DNA from: Laribacter hongkongensis DSM 14985
GTDB taxonomy: Bacteria; Pseudomonadota; Gammaproteobacteria; Burkholderiales; Aquaspirillaceae
Direction of reading: 5' to 3'
DNA length: 64,000 nt
Assembly: GCF_000423285.1 (NCBI RefSeq)
Contig: NZ_AUHR01000002.1
Span: 1-64,000 of the forward strand
Both the position numbers and the translations under genes were made by a program. The first letter of the stretch is position 1. Every line of letters begins with the position of its first letter. Positions 17,230 through 26,145 of this stretch are shown in pieces. Below the pieces are notes generated by a model. It had not been told where the DNA came from. It saw only the letters and a program-made list of their open reading frames with translations, and made no database searches.

Positions 17230-18387
17230 CTAGGTTCGCAGCACGCCGGCGATGCGTCCGGCGGCTTCCGCCAGTCGCCGGCAGTCGGTGGTGTAGGCAA
17301 TCCGCACGTACCGTTCCGGCTCATGACTGCCGAAGTCGCGTCCCGGCGTAATGGCGACATGCGCCTGCGCCAGCAGGCGTTCACAGAAGGCAAAACTGTC
17401 GTCGGTCAGCGCCGATACGTCGGCGTACAGATAGAAAGCGCCGTCCGGTTCGGTGGCAAAGGCAAAGCCCAGCGGGGCCAGCAAGGACATCAGCGTGTCG
17501 CGCCGGCGCCGGAATTCAGCCCGCCGCTGTTCCAGCACGGTCAGGGTCTCCGGCCGGAATGCCGCCAGTGCGGCGTACTGTGCCAGCGTGGGGGGCGCCA
17601 GAAAGACGTTCTGGGCCAGGCGCTCCACCGCTTCGGCCAGTGCCGGCGGCATCACCAGCCAGCCCAGCCGCCAGCCGGTCATCTGGAAGTATTTGGAGAA
17701 GCTGTTGATCACCACGATGTCGTCCCCCAACGCCAGGGCCGTGGGGGCATCCACACCGTAGGTCAGGCCGTGGTAAATCTCGTCCACGATCAGCGTGCCG
17801 CCATGCCGGCGGACGGCCTCATGCAGCTCGGCCAGGGCCGGCGGCGTGATCAGGGTGCCGGTCGGGTTGGAGGGCGAAGCGATCATGGCGGCAACCGTGT
17901 CCGCCCGCCAGTGCGCGTCGACATGCTGCGCCGACAGCTGGTAACGGGTGCCGGCATCCACGGCAATGCCGACCGGCTCGGCGCCCGTCAGGCTGACCAG
18001 ATGCCGGTTGCACGGATAGGTCGGGTCGGGCAACAACACCGAGCGGCCGGATTCGCACAGGGCAGACAGGGCCAGCAGCAGTGCTCCGCTGGCTCCGGGC
18101 GTGACGGCGATGCGGGAGGCCTCCACCGTCACGCCGTAATGGCTGGCATACCAGCCGGCGATGGCCTCGCGCAATTCCGGCAGGCCCAGGGCCGGCGTGT
18201 AAAAAGTGCGCTGTGCGGCCATGGCAGCGGCAGCGGCCTGCTGGACAGGTTCCGGAGTGGGAAAGTCCGGTTCGCCGATTTCAAGATGGATGACGTCATG
18301 ACCGGCCGCTTCGAGGGCGCGGGCCCGCTCAAGGATGGCCATGACATGAAACGGGGCAATATGGTCCAGACGACGGGAAAGTTGCAT
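17230..18387 (-). CDS. Class I/II PLP-dependent aminotransferase
   Basis: The 385-residue enzyme is a fold-type I aminotransferase. It has LEIGEPDFPTPEPV near the N-terminus, the cofactor-binding ASPSNPTGT and DEIYHGLTYG, the Schiff-base lysine in SFSKYFQMTGWRLGW, and the substrate-carboxylate Arg in YVRIAYT near the C-terminus. This matches aspartate/alanine-type aminotransferases (AspC/YugH group). The specific amino donor is not deducible. The ATG at 18387 has AGGTGA upstream; the longer open frame beyond it is antisense to mobB. It is divergent from mobB-moeA. Confidence 0.93.
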   Translation of the reverse strand: MQLSRRLDHIAPFHVMAILERARALEAAGHDVIHLEIGEPDFPTPEPVQQAAAAAMAAQRTFYTPALGLPELREAIAGWYASHYGVTVEASRIAVTPGASGALLLALSALCESGRSVLLPDPTYPCNRHLVSLTGAEPVGIAVDAGTRYQLSAQHVDAHWRADTVAAMIASPSNPTGTLITPPALAELHEAVRRHGGTLIVDEIYHGLTYGVDAPTALALGDDIVVINSFSKYFQMTGWRLGWLVMPPALAEAVERLAQNVFLAPPTLAQYAALAAFRPETLTVLEQRRAEFRRRRDTLMSLLAPLGFAFATEPDGAFYLYADVSALTDDSFAFCERLLAQAHVAITPGRDFGSHEPERYVRIAYTTDCRRLAEAAGRIAGVLRT

Positions 18388-18552
18388 GGAATTCACCTGG
18401 CTGGCGGAAAACGGACCCGGCAAGCGGCCAGGCAACGGATCGAGCCTAATGGGATCGACCCCTTGACGCAACCGGCAGGCTGCTGCATTCGCAGGTTGCC
18501 GCCCGGACGGGTTTTGGCCGAGAATCGTCAAGGCTTCTGCAAGGAACTTAAC

Positions 18553-19050
18553 GTGAACGTCATAGGTTTTGCCGGCTACTCCGGCAGTGGCAAGACCACG
18601 CTGCTGGAGCGCGTGGTCAGCCGATTGACCGCACGCGGGATCAGGGTGGCCGTGATCAAGCACACGCACCACGATGCCGATTTCGACACGCCCGGCCGTG
18701 ACAGCTGGCGGCACCGTGAAGCCGGTGCGGCAGCCGTCATGCTGGTGACACCCCGGCAGCGCATGCTGATCGAACAGGTGCCGGAGGCCAACGACGCACC
18801 GCTCTCGGGCCATCTGGCCCGGCTGGCTCCGTGTGACCTGGTGATCGTTGAAGGATTCAAGCACGAAGCCATCGACAAGATCGAAGTCGTCAATTCGGCG
18901 CTCGACCGGCCGCGGCTGGCACCGGACGACGCGCGGGTAGTGGCCGTGGTGGCCGACCAGCCAGCCGGTCTGGCAGACGCTTTGCCCCGTTTTCATCGCG
19001 ATGACGTCGACAGCGTCGTCGCCTTTCTCTGCGAAAGGTATCTCTCTTGA
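18553..19050 (+). CDS. mobB: Molybdopterin-guanine dinucleotide biosynthesis protein B
   Basis: MobB is a GTP-binding accessory protein for attaching GMP to molybdopterin. The 165-residue product begins MNVIGFAGYSGSGKTTLLER (P-loop). It carries VAVIKHTHHDADFDTPGRDS and DLVIVEGFKHEAIDKIEV, typical of the family. I chose the GTG at 18553, with AAGGA eight bases upstream. Its stop overlaps the TTG start of moeA (TTGA). Confidence 0.94.
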   Translation: MNVIGFAGYSGSGKTTLLERVVSRLTARGIRVAVIKHTHHDADFDTPGRDSWRHREAGAAAVMLVTPRQRMLIEQVPEANDAPLSGHLARLAPCDLVIVEGFKHEAIDKIEVVNSALDRPRLAPDDARVVAVVADQPAGLADALPRFHRDDVDSVVAFLCERYLS

Positions 19051-20270
19051 CTACTCCTGCCCTGCTTCCGTTCGACGATGCCCGCACCTGGTTGCTTGAC
19101 CGGGCCCGCCGGCTGACCGAAACCGAGGTGCTGCCGCTGGTGCGTGCCCGCGGGCGGATACTGGCGCGTGACGTGGTGTCGCGTCTGGCCGTGCCGCCGC
19201 AGGACAACAGCGCCATGGACGGCTTTGCCCTGCGGGTCGCCGACTGGGCCGAGGGCAAGACGCTGCCCGTCAGCCAGCGCGTACCGGCCGGCACCCAGCC
19301 GCAACCGCTGCAACCGGGTACCGCCGCCCGCATTTTCACCGGGGCCCCGGTTCCCGCCGGTGCCGACTGCGTGGTGATGCAGGAGCAGTGCCGGCAGGAG
19401 GGCGATTGCGTGCTGGTGGCCAGCGCCCCCAGGGCCGGACAGAACATCCGCCGCGCCGGCGAGGACATTGCCGCCGGCACGGTGGTGGTGGCAGCCGGCA
19501 GCCGGCTCAAGCCGGCCGACATCGGGCTGATCGCTTCGGTCGGCCAGCCGGAAGTCGAAGTGCTGCGCCCGCTGCGCGTGGCGGTGTTCTTTACCGGCGA
19601 CGAGCTGACCGAACCGGGCGAAACCCTGTTCCCCGGCCGTATCTACAACTCCAACCGATACTGGCTGCGCGGCATCCTGACGCAGATGGGCTGCGAAGTC
19701 CGCGATCTGGCCACCATCCCCGACAGCCTCGCCGCCACCCGTCTGGCGCTGGCAGATGCTGCCGGGTCGGCCGACGTGGTGATGACCTGCGGCGGGGTGT
19801 CGGTCGGGGAAGAAGACCATGTCAAAACCGCCGTCGAACGCGAAGGCCGGCTGGATTTGTGGCGGCTGGCGATCAAGCCGGGCAAGCCGTTTGCCTTCGG
19901 GGCCATTGGCGAGGCCGATTTCATCGGGCTGCCGGGCAACCCGGTTTCCGGATTCGTGACGCTGGCGACGCTGGTGGCGCCGTTCCTGCGTGAGCGCATG
20001 GGGCTGGACGGCCGGGCACCGATGCTGTCCGTGCAGCTGCCGGCCCGCTTTGACTGGCAGCAGCCGGACAGCAAGCGTACCGAATTCCTGCGCGCCCGCC
20101 TGAGCCATGAAGAAGGGCGGTTTGCCGTCGAAATCTATCCGCAGCAGGGGTCCGGCGTGCTGACCTCCTGCGCGTGGGCCGACGGTCTGGTCCGGCTGGC
20201 TCCCGGACAGTCCGTGAAAGCCGGAGATCCGGTCGACTACCTGCCGCTGTCGAACCTGATCAGTGGCTGA
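19047..20270 (+). CDS. moeA: Molybdopterin molybdenumtransferase
   Basis: MoeA inserts molybdate into adenylylated molybdopterin to form the molybdenum cofactor. The 407-residue protein shows the family blocks PPQDNSAMDGFALR, RIFTGAPVPAGADCVVMQE and FTGDELTEPGE. MTCGGVSVGEEDHVK and FGLPGNPVSGFV-like segments follow in the MoCF domain, then domain IV. It starts with TTG at 19047, overlapping the mobB stop, with GAAAGG upstream, so the pair is translationally coupled. A strong terminator follows. Confidence 0.96.
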   Translation: MTTPALLPFDDARTWLLDRARRLTETEVLPLVRARGRILARDVVSRLAVPPQDNSAMDGFALRVADWAEGKTLPVSQRVPAGTQPQPLQPGTAARIFTGAPVPAGADCVVMQEQCRQEGDCVLVASAPRAGQNIRRAGEDIAAGTVVVAAGSRLKPADIGLIASVGQPEVEVLRPLRVAVFFTGDELTEPGETLFPGRIYNSNRYWLRGILTQMGCEVRDLATIPDSLAATRLALADAAGSADVVMTCGGVSVGEEDHVKTAVEREGRLDLWRLAIKPGKPFAFGAIGEADFIGLPGNPVSGFVTLATLVAPFLRERMGLDGRAPMLSVQLPARFDWQQPDSKRTEFLRARLSHEEGRFAVEIYPQQGSGVLTSCAWADGLVRLAPGQSVKAGDPVDYLPLSNLISG

Positions 20271-20280
20271 ACCGTGATGG

Positions 20281-20329
20281 TTGCACCGGTACAAACCTCC
20301 CCGCAGCGGGAGGTTTTTTATCGGTGCAA
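20281..20329 (+). terminator. Intrinsic terminator after moeA
   Basis: The core stem AAACCTCCC (20293-20301) pairs with GGGAGGTTT (20308-20316), followed by a run of T. An outer helix (20281-20288 with 20322-20329) encloses it. Confidence 0.9.
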
Positions 20330-20362
20330 TCCACGAAAGACTGGTACTTTTAACCTGGTGTT

Positions 20363-20380
20363 AAGTGAAAAAAGTCACTT
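20363..20380. promoter_or_regulatory. Inverted repeat upstream of the YbaL-like gene
   Basis: AAGTGA-6 bases-TCACTT is a perfect dyad about 50 bases before the start codon. A TTGACA lies just downstream at 20400-20405, but no good -10 box follows at 17 bases. It may be an operator. Confidence 0.35.
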
Positions 20381-20430
20381 TGTGGCAGGTAAAACGCTTT
20401 TGACAAGCTACTTTCTTCTCTTGGACATGC

Positions 20431-22155
20431 ATGGAACATAACTTTCCCCTGATTTCGACGATTGCGGCCGGCTTTGGCCTGGCTCTGGTATTCGGCTTTC
20501 TGGCTGAACGGTTCCGTATACCGGCGCTGGTGGGATACCTGTTTGCCGGCATCGTGATTGCACCGACCACACCGGGGTTTGTCGGTGACGTGCATCTGGC
20601 CGCGCAATTGTCCGAAATCGGCGTCATGTTGCTGATGTTCGGGGTCGGGTTGCACTTTTCGCTGGACGACCTGCTGTCCGTCAAGCGCATTGCCATCCCC
20701 GGGGCCGTGGTGCAGATGGGCGTGGCCACCGTGCTGGGAGCCCTGCTGGCCAGCTGGTGGGGCTGGAGCCTGGGCGCGGCACTGGTGTTTGGCGTATCGC
20801 TCTCGTGTGCCAGTACCGTGGTGTTGCTGAAGGCGCTGGAGGCGCGCGGCATTCTGGCGTCCATGAACGGGCGCATTGCCGTGGGCTGGCTGGTGATGGA
20901 AGACCTAGCCACGGTGCTGGTGCTGGTGCTGCTGCCGCCCTTGGCCGGCCTGCTGGGCGGCGGCGAGGCGGCGGCTCCGGGCGGCTCGCTGTGGTGGACC
21001 ATCGGCAAGACCCTGTTGCAGGTGTCGCTGTTCATCGGGCTGATGCTGCTGGTGGGGCGGCGCATCCTGCCGTGGCTGATCTGGCAGGTGGCCCGCACCG
21101 GCTCGCGCGAGCTGTTCACCCTGTCGGTGATTACCGCCGCCATCGGTATCGCCTACGGGGCGGCCGAACTATTTGGCGTGTCGTTTGCGCTGGGGGCATT
21201 CTTTGCCGGCATGGTGCTGCGCGAATCCCGCCTGAGCCACCGGGCTGCCAGCGAGTCACTGCCTTTGCGCGATGCCTTTGCCGTGCTGTTCTTCGTGGCT
21301 GTCGGCATGCTGTTCGAGCCTTCCATCCTGATCAAGATGCCGCTGCACGTGCTGGGCGTGGTGGCCATCATCATCCTGTGCAAGTCGCTGGCCGCTGCCG
21401 TGCTGGTGGTGGCGTTCCGCTATCCCTTGCGTACGGCGCTGACCATTTCGGCCAGCCTCGCGCAGATCGGCGAGTTTTCCTTCATCTTGGCGGGGCTGGG
21501 GCTCAGCCTCGGCCTGCTGCCGCCGGAAGGGCAAAGCCTGATCGTGGCCGGTGCCCTGATCTCGATTGCCCTCAATCCGGTGGTGTTTGCATCGGTGCCG
21601 CCGCTGAGCCGCTGGCTGCTGGCCCGCTCGGCGCTGGCGCGGCGGCTGGACGCGCGCCCTGACCCGTATGCCGAGCTGCCGCACGATACCGAGCACCATT
21701 ACCTGCAAGGGCAGGTGGTACTGGTGGGCTACGGCCGCATTGGCGAGGCGCTGGCAGCCAGCATGCTGGCGCGGCAGATTCCGTTCGTGGTGGTCGAGCA
21801 GAACCGCGAGCGGGTGGACCGGCTGCGCGAGCGCGGCATCAAGGCGGTTTGCGGAGATGCTGCCGAGCCGGACGTGCTGGTGCAGGCGCACATCATGCAT
21901 GCCGCCATGCTGGTGGTTGCCAGCGACAATCCGGCCGCAGTGCCGGCGATGGTGGATACGGCGCTGACGCTGAATCCGGACATCGACCTGCTGTTGCAGG
22001 CCGCCAGTGAGGCCGACTGGCAAGAGCTGCAACAGCAGTGCAATGCGACGGTGATCTTTGGTGAAGACACCCTGACCCAGGCCATGCAGACGCATGTAGA
22101 GGCTTTTTTTGCCCGGCGCGAAACGCATGAAGATGCTGTCGCCAGCCCGCAATAA
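20431..22155 (+). CDS. ybaL: CPA2-family cation:proton antiporter (YbaL/KefB type)
   Basis: The 574-residue protein has about 12 membrane segments (roughly residues 5-390). They include the Na+/H+ exchanger-type core with GVMLLMFGVGLHFSLDDL and SLSCASTVVLLKALE. A C-terminal Rossmann TrkA-N (RCK) domain starts near residue 425 with VVLVGYGRIGEALAASML and has VVVEQNRERVDRL after the second strand. This matches E. coli YbaL (558 residues) and related potassium or sodium/proton antiporters. No KefG-like ancillary gene is adjacent. The dyad at 20363 may control it. Confidence 0.9.
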   Translation: MEHNFPLISTIAAGFGLALVFGFLAERFRIPALVGYLFAGIVIAPTTPGFVGDVHLAAQLSEIGVMLLMFGVGLHFSLDDLLSVKRIAIPGAVVQMGVATVLGALLASWWGWSLGAALVFGVSLSCASTVVLLKALEARGILASMNGRIAVGWLVMEDLATVLVLVLLPPLAGLLGGGEAAAPGGSLWWTIGKTLLQVSLFIGLMLLVGRRILPWLIWQVARTGSRELFTLSVITAAIGIAYGAAELFGVSFALGAFFAGMVLRESRLSHRAASESLPLRDAFAVLFFVAVGMLFEPSILIKMPLHVLGVVAIIILCKSLAAAVLVVAFRYPLRTALTISASLAQIGEFSFILAGLGLSLGLLPPEGQSLIVAGALISIALNPVVFASVPPLSRWLLARSALARRLDARPDPYAELPHDTEHHYLQGQVVLVGYGRIGEALAASMLARQIPFVVVEQNRERVDRLRERGIKAVCGDAAEPDVLVQAHIMHAAMLVVASDNPAAVPAMVDTALTLNPDIDLLLQAASEADWQELQQQCNATVIFGEDTLTQAMQTHVEAFFARRETHEDAVASPQ

Positions 22156-22236
22156 GGAAACGGCTCCGGGCATTGCGGCCAGACACAAGAGGCGGCTGGT
22201 GCCGCGAAGGCCCGGATGACCGCTTTGCCGGCTCAT

Positions 22237-22274
22237 GCAGAAAGCCGGCCCAAGGTGTTGGGCCGGCTTCTGCT
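22237..22274. terminator. Strong hairpin after the YbaL-like gene
   Basis: AAGCCGGCCCAA (22242-22253) pairs with TTGGGCCGGCTT (22258-22269) with loop GGTG; flanking GCAG/CTGC lengthens the stem. The rest of the gap to 22562 shows no gene, only GC-rich sequence with a 14-base palindrome at 22502-22515. Confidence 0.65.
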
Positions 22275-22562
22275 CCAGCTTCGCGCATGCAGCAGGACGC
22301 TGCTGCGGCCGGTGCTGCATGTCCCGGGAGACCGGTCTGTCAGGCAATCCTGCTTTTGACCCTGTGCCATGTCTGGTTCGCCCGGGGTTTTCCGGACGAT
22401 GCGGGTGCGTGGCGGATCATGGCCCCGGCTGTGGCCACTCCTGCTTGTTTGCCGGTCAGTATCTGTCGTGCAGAACGGGTGGCCACCTTGGATGGCCGGA
22501 GCGGCCCCGGGGCCGGTTGGCCTCAGCCATCTGGCGCAACGGGCCGTCAGGTTCCGGGTGGC

Positions 22563-23339
22563 TCAGTGGTCGCGCAGGAACACCAGCGTCGTGCCGTTGC
22601 TGGCAGCCGGGTTGAAGCGGTAGCCCTCGACATCAAAGGCACGCAGGTCGTCCGGTGATTCGATGCGCTGCTCGGCCATCCAGCGCACCATCAGGCCGCG
22701 GGCCCGCTTGGCCCAGAAGCTCACGATCTTGTAGGGACCGCCGGCCTTGCTGTCGCGGAAGACCGGTGTCCATACCGTGGCGGCCAGCTGCGCGGGTTTG
22801 ACCGACCGGAAATATTCGTCGCTGGCAAGGTTGACCAGCACCTGGCTGCCGTCCTGTTGCAGGCGGGCATTCAGCTCGGTGGTGATGCGCTCTCCCCAGA
22901 AAGCGTACAGGTCCTTGCCGCGCGGGTTGGCCAGCCTGGTTCCCATTTCCAGCCGGTAGGGCAGCATCAGGTCCAGCGGACGCAGCAGTCCGTAGAGGCC
23001 GGAGAGGATGTTCAGGCGCGGTTGCAGCCAGTCAAGGCCGGTCCGGTCCAGCGAGGCGGCGTCCAGTCCTTCGTAGACGTCGCCGTTGAAGGCAAAGACA
23101 GCCTGCCGTGCCTGCGGTGCACTGTAGTTGGCGTGCCATTCGGCGAAGCGGGCCACGTTGAGGGCGGCAATCTTGTCGCTGACCTGCATCAGCCCAGCGA
23201 TATCCTGCGGTGCCATCTGGCGCAGGATGTCGGCCAGCCGGGCTGATTCGTCCAGCATCGGCGGACGGGTGGCCGGCAGGCCGGACGGCAGGGGAGATTC
23301 AAAATCAAGGGATTTGGCAGGAGAAACCACCATCAGCAT
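22563..23339 (-). CDS. yaaA: Peroxide stress protein YaaA (UPF0246)
   Basis: The 258-residue product begins MLMVVSPAKSLDFESPLP. It contains the family blocks VSDKIAALNVARF, FNGDVYEGLDA, LSGLYGLLRPLDLMLPYRLEMGT and SFWAKRARGLMVRW. YaaA lowers free intracellular iron and protects DNA under hydrogen peroxide stress. The length equals that of E. coli YaaA. It is the last gene of a colinear minus-strand run, 47 bases after the MOSC gene. Confidence 0.95.
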   Translation of the reverse strand: MLMVVSPAKSLDFESPLPSGLPATRPPMLDESARLADILRQMAPQDIAGLMQVSDKIAALNVARFAEWHANYSAPQARQAVFAFNGDVYEGLDAASLDRTGLDWLQPRLNILSGLYGLLRPLDLMLPYRLEMGTRLANPRGKDLYAFWGERITTELNARLQQDGSQVLVNLASDEYFRSVKPAQLAATVWTPVFRDSKAGGPYKIVSFWAKRARGLMVRWMAEQRIESPDDLRAFDVEGYRFNPAASNGTTLVFLRDH

Positions 23340-23386
23340 ACGGGACAGGCTCCGGGCAAGGATTGGGGAAAGGGACGTTGTCTGAT

Positions 23387-24043
23387 TCAGCCGGCCTGCT
23401 GTTCAAGCCAGTCGGCACGCTTGTGCAGCTTGTCCTGCCACGATTGCGTCAGGGCCGGAACGGCTGCGGCCCGCAATCTGGCCGGTTCGGGACGGTGCTC
23501 GGCCATCAGGGCCATCAGTTGCAACAGGGTCGGCCAGTCGGCGTGCACGGTTTCATGGCAGACCGGGCTGTCGGCACGGATGACGGCCGGATGCAGCACG
23601 CGGCAGTACCAGCCGGTCAGGTACTGGCGGGCAATGTGTTCGGCCACGCCTTTTTCGCCGGTACGGCTGTCGATTTTCCAGCACGGGCTGCGCGGCTGGC
23701 TGACTTCCAGCACGGCATCGCCGATGACCAGGCGGTCACCCAGCCGCAGCCGGTCTTCGCACAGCCCGGCCAGCGACACGTTTTCACCCAGAAAGCCGCT
23801 GCCCAGCACGGCAGCAGCGGCCGGAAACGCCTGGGCCAGCACCGCGTAATGTTCGACCGGATAGAGGTGGACGGCCTTGTCCACGCCACCGTGCACGGTC
23901 AGGTCTGCCTGCTGGTCTTCCTGCGGGCCGGTTGCGGTCAGCGTCAGCCGGTCCACCGGGTGCTTGACGATGGAGGACAGGCGGCTGCCACCGCCCAAAG
24001 GTGCCGGCTGGCCGGCGAACAGGCCCAGGATGTACGGGGTCAT
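23387..24043 (-). CDS. MOSC-domain protein (YiiM-like)
   Basis: The 218-residue protein is made of a MOSC domain. Typical segments are DQQADLTVHGGVDKAVHLYP, GSGFLGENVSLAGL, RLRLGDRLVIGDAVLEVSQPR and the conserved Cys in SPCWKI. MOSC proteins such as YiiM use molybdenum cofactor or sulfur carried on this Cys to reduce N-hydroxylated compounds. The C-terminal part is helical, as in YiiM. The gene lies between cca and yaaA with short gaps. Confidence 0.9.
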   Translation of the reverse strand: MTPYILGLFAGQPAPLGGGSRLSSIVKHPVDRLTLTATGPQEDQQADLTVHGGVDKAVHLYPVEHYAVLAQAFPAAAAVLGSGFLGENVSLAGLCEDRLRLGDRLVIGDAVLEVSQPRSPCWKIDSRTGEKGVAEHIARQYLTGWYCRVLHPAVIRADSPVCHETVHADWPTLLQLMALMAEHRPEPARLRAAAVPALTQSWQDKLHKRADWLEQQAG

Positions 24044-24079
24044 GAAGTGTGATCCGGTGCGGGTGAAAACGGGGTTGGG

Positions 24080-25297
24080 CTAGGATATCTGCCGTTTGGC
24101 GGCTTCGATGGCGCACAGGCGGGCGGCGTCAATCCGGTAGGGGATGGTGGACTTGTCCGGCGTTTGCCGGGCAATGTCGCCTGCGTTGACCGACTGCGCG
24201 GCATCAAGGTAGCGGCGGGCAATGGCAATCTGCGGATAGGCGTCCTGCTCGTGGCCGGGACGGCCGTGGGCATCGCAGCGGCAGACCGCCAGCAGGTCGT
24301 CAAACCGGGCCGGCCGGCGCAGGGCATCGCACTCGCGCAGCAGCCGCAGCACGGTGTCCGGACGCAGTTCGCGGATGCGGTGGATGTGCGAGTGAAAACG
24401 CACGGTCAGCAGCGCCAGGTCGCGGCATTCCGCCGGTACGCGCAGGCGCTCGCACAGGGCCCGGGTCGGCGCTTCGCCACGCCCTTCGTGTCCGCTGTGG
24501 CGCGGTAGCAGTTCGGCCGGTGTCAGGGCTTTGCCAAGGTCATGGCACAGGGCGGCAAAGCGCGCCGCCAGCCCCAGTCCGTCCCGGGCCGACTGGTCCA
24601 GCACCAGCATGGCATGCACGCCGGTATCCACTTCGGGGTGGTAGTCCGCACGCTGTGGCACGCCCCACAGGGCATCGACTTCGGGCAGGATGCGCGCCAG
24701 TGCACCGCAGTCGCGCAGGACGGTGAAAAAGCGCGATGGCTGTGCTTCCATCAGTCCCTTGGACAGTTCCTGCCAGACCCGTTCCGGCACCAGATGGTCC
24801 ACTTCGCCGTCATCGACCATGAAACGCATCAGGTTTTGCGTGTCTTCGGCGACGGTGAAGCCGAAGCGGGCAGCAAAGCGGGCAATGCGCAGGATGCGTA
24901 CCGGGTCTTCGACAAAGGCTTCGCCCACATGGCGCAGGATGCCGGCTGCCAGGTCCTGTCGGCCGTTGAACGGGTCGACCAGCTCACCGTTTTCGTCCTC
25001 GGCCATGGCGTTGATGGTGAGGTCGCGCCGGGCCAGATCGGCTTCCAGCGTCACGTCCGGCGCGGCATGAAACGAAAAGCCGTGATAGCCGCGCGCGGTC
25101 TTGCGCTCGGTGCGCGCCAGTGCGTATTCCTCGTGCGTGTCCGGATGCAGGAACACCGGAAAATCACGCCCGACCGGGCGAAAGCCCCGGCGGCGCATGG
25201 ATTCCGGTGTTTCGCCTGTCACGACCCAGTCGCGGTCGCGCACCGGCAGGCCCAAAAGACGGTCACGCACCGCCCCGCCAACGATATAGGTCTTCAT
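24080..25297 (-). CDS. cca: CCA tRNA nucleotidyltransferase
   Basis: Cca adds or repairs the 3' CCA end of tRNAs. The 405-residue protein has the class II nucleotidyltransferase head with YIVGGAVRDRLLGLPVRDRD (Gly motif and Asp pair), RRDLTINAMAED and DPVRILRIARFAARF. A C-terminal HD domain contains CHDLGKAL and the surrounding His residues, as in the bifunctional or multifunctional gamma/beta-proteobacterial enzymes. The start is the ATG at 25297; the frame is open further upstream into the marC end but that extension is not conserved-looking. Confidence 0.96.
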   Translation of the reverse strand: MKTYIVGGAVRDRLLGLPVRDRDWVVTGETPESMRRRGFRPVGRDFPVFLHPDTHEEYALARTERKTARGYHGFSFHAAPDVTLEADLARRDLTINAMAEDENGELVDPFNGRQDLAAGILRHVGEAFVEDPVRILRIARFAARFGFTVAEDTQNLMRFMVDDGEVDHLVPERVWQELSKGLMEAQPSRFFTVLRDCGALARILPEVDALWGVPQRADYHPEVDTGVHAMLVLDQSARDGLGLAARFAALCHDLGKALTPAELLPRHSGHEGRGEAPTRALCERLRVPAECRDLALLTVRFHSHIHRIRELRPDTVLRLLRECDALRRPARFDDLLAVCRCDAHGRPGHEQDAYPQIAIARRYLDAAQSVNAGDIARQTPDKSTIPYRIDAARLCAIEAAKRQIS

Positions 25298-25323
25298 GCG
25301 GCTAGTGTAACCGAGCCGGCAGG

Positions 25324-26028
25324 TCACTTCATCCGGACCACGATGTCAAAGTGCGCGCTGGTGAATTGCAGGATGAGCTGGGTCAGCCCCTCCCAGAAGA
25401 TCTGCACGCCCAGGCACATCAGGATGAAGGCCGACAGCCGCAGGAACACCATGGTGCCGTTGGGGCCGAGCAGCCTGAGCAGGCGGTCGGCGTAGCGGTA
25501 GCTCCAGTACAGCGAGTAGGCAATCAGGCTGACGGCGACAAAGCTGGCCAGCGGCAGCAGGGTGAAGCTTTCCAGTCCCTTGCCCTGCATGCTGGCGCCG
25601 ACAGTGATCGCTACCGTGATCGAGCCGGGACCGACCGTGATCGGAAAGGTGATCGGGTAAAAGGCACGCTGGGACAGGGCGTTCTGGTCCAGCTGGTGGG
25701 GCTCGGCCTGTTCTTCGGGACTGGGGCCGTGCTTGTCGGCCAGCATTTCCCACGCAGCAATGGCGACCAGGATGCCGCCGCCCACCTGCACGAAGGGCAG
25801 GGTGATGTCGAAGATGCGCAGGACATAACTGCCGATGAACATGCTCGGCAGCAACAGCATGAAACTGTAGATCCCGACCTTGCGGGCGAGGATGGCGCGT
25901 TCTTCGGGCGTGTTGTGGACGGTCAGGGACAGAAAGAGGGGCGCGTGGCCGGGAGGATTCAGGATCGGGAACAGGGCGGCGATGACAAAGAGCACCTTGC
26001 TGGCAAAAAAGATCAGGGTGTCGGCCAT
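25324..26028 (-). CDS. MarC-family integral membrane protein
   Basis: The 234-residue protein has about six membrane segments and the MarC-family pattern ALFPILNPPGHAPLFLSLT near residue 20 and TFPITVGPGSITVAITVGA near residue 120. Its function is unsettled: E. coli MarC was wrongly tied to multiple antibiotic resistance, and some archaeal relatives move small amino acids. AAGGAAA precedes the start. It is 26 bases upstream of cca and preceded by a terminator, so it probably begins its own transcript. Confidence 0.92.
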   Translation of the reverse strand: MADTLIFFASKVLFVIAALFPILNPPGHAPLFLSLTVHNTPEERAILARKVGIYSFMLLLPSMFIGSYVLRIFDITLPFVQVGGGILVAIAAWEMLADKHGPSPEEQAEPHQLDQNALSQRAFYPITFPITVGPGSITVAITVGASMQGKGLESFTLLPLASFVAVSLIAYSLYWSYRYADRLLRLLGPNGTMVFLRLSAFILMCLGVQIFWEGLTQLILQFTSAHFDIVVRMK

Positions 26029-26122
26029 GGTGTTACGGGTTTCCTTGTTGTTATCAAGTAAACACAGTAGCCCGCGCGCCGCATTGCCGCCACCGCCCGG
26101 CCCGGCAACGGCTGAAACCGGT

Positions 26123-26144
26123 AAAAATCCGGCGTGGTGCCGGA
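26123..26144 (-). terminator. Intrinsic terminator after the chorismate-mutase-like gene
   Basis: On the minus strand TCCGGC-5 bases-GCCGGA (26128-26133 with 26139-26144) is followed by five T. It lies directly after the stop codon at 26146. Confidence 0.87.
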
Positions 26145-26145
26145 A

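Noticed and set aside
17230-18996. An aminotransferase extended to 588 residues
   Set aside because: The extra N-terminal part runs antisense through mobB. The start at 18387 has a ribosome site and gives the normal family N-terminus.
22275-22562. Several short frames in the gap between the YbaL-like gene and yaaA
   Set aside because: None has a ribosome site, conserved-looking product or compatible terminator. The region is GC-rich with local palindromes.
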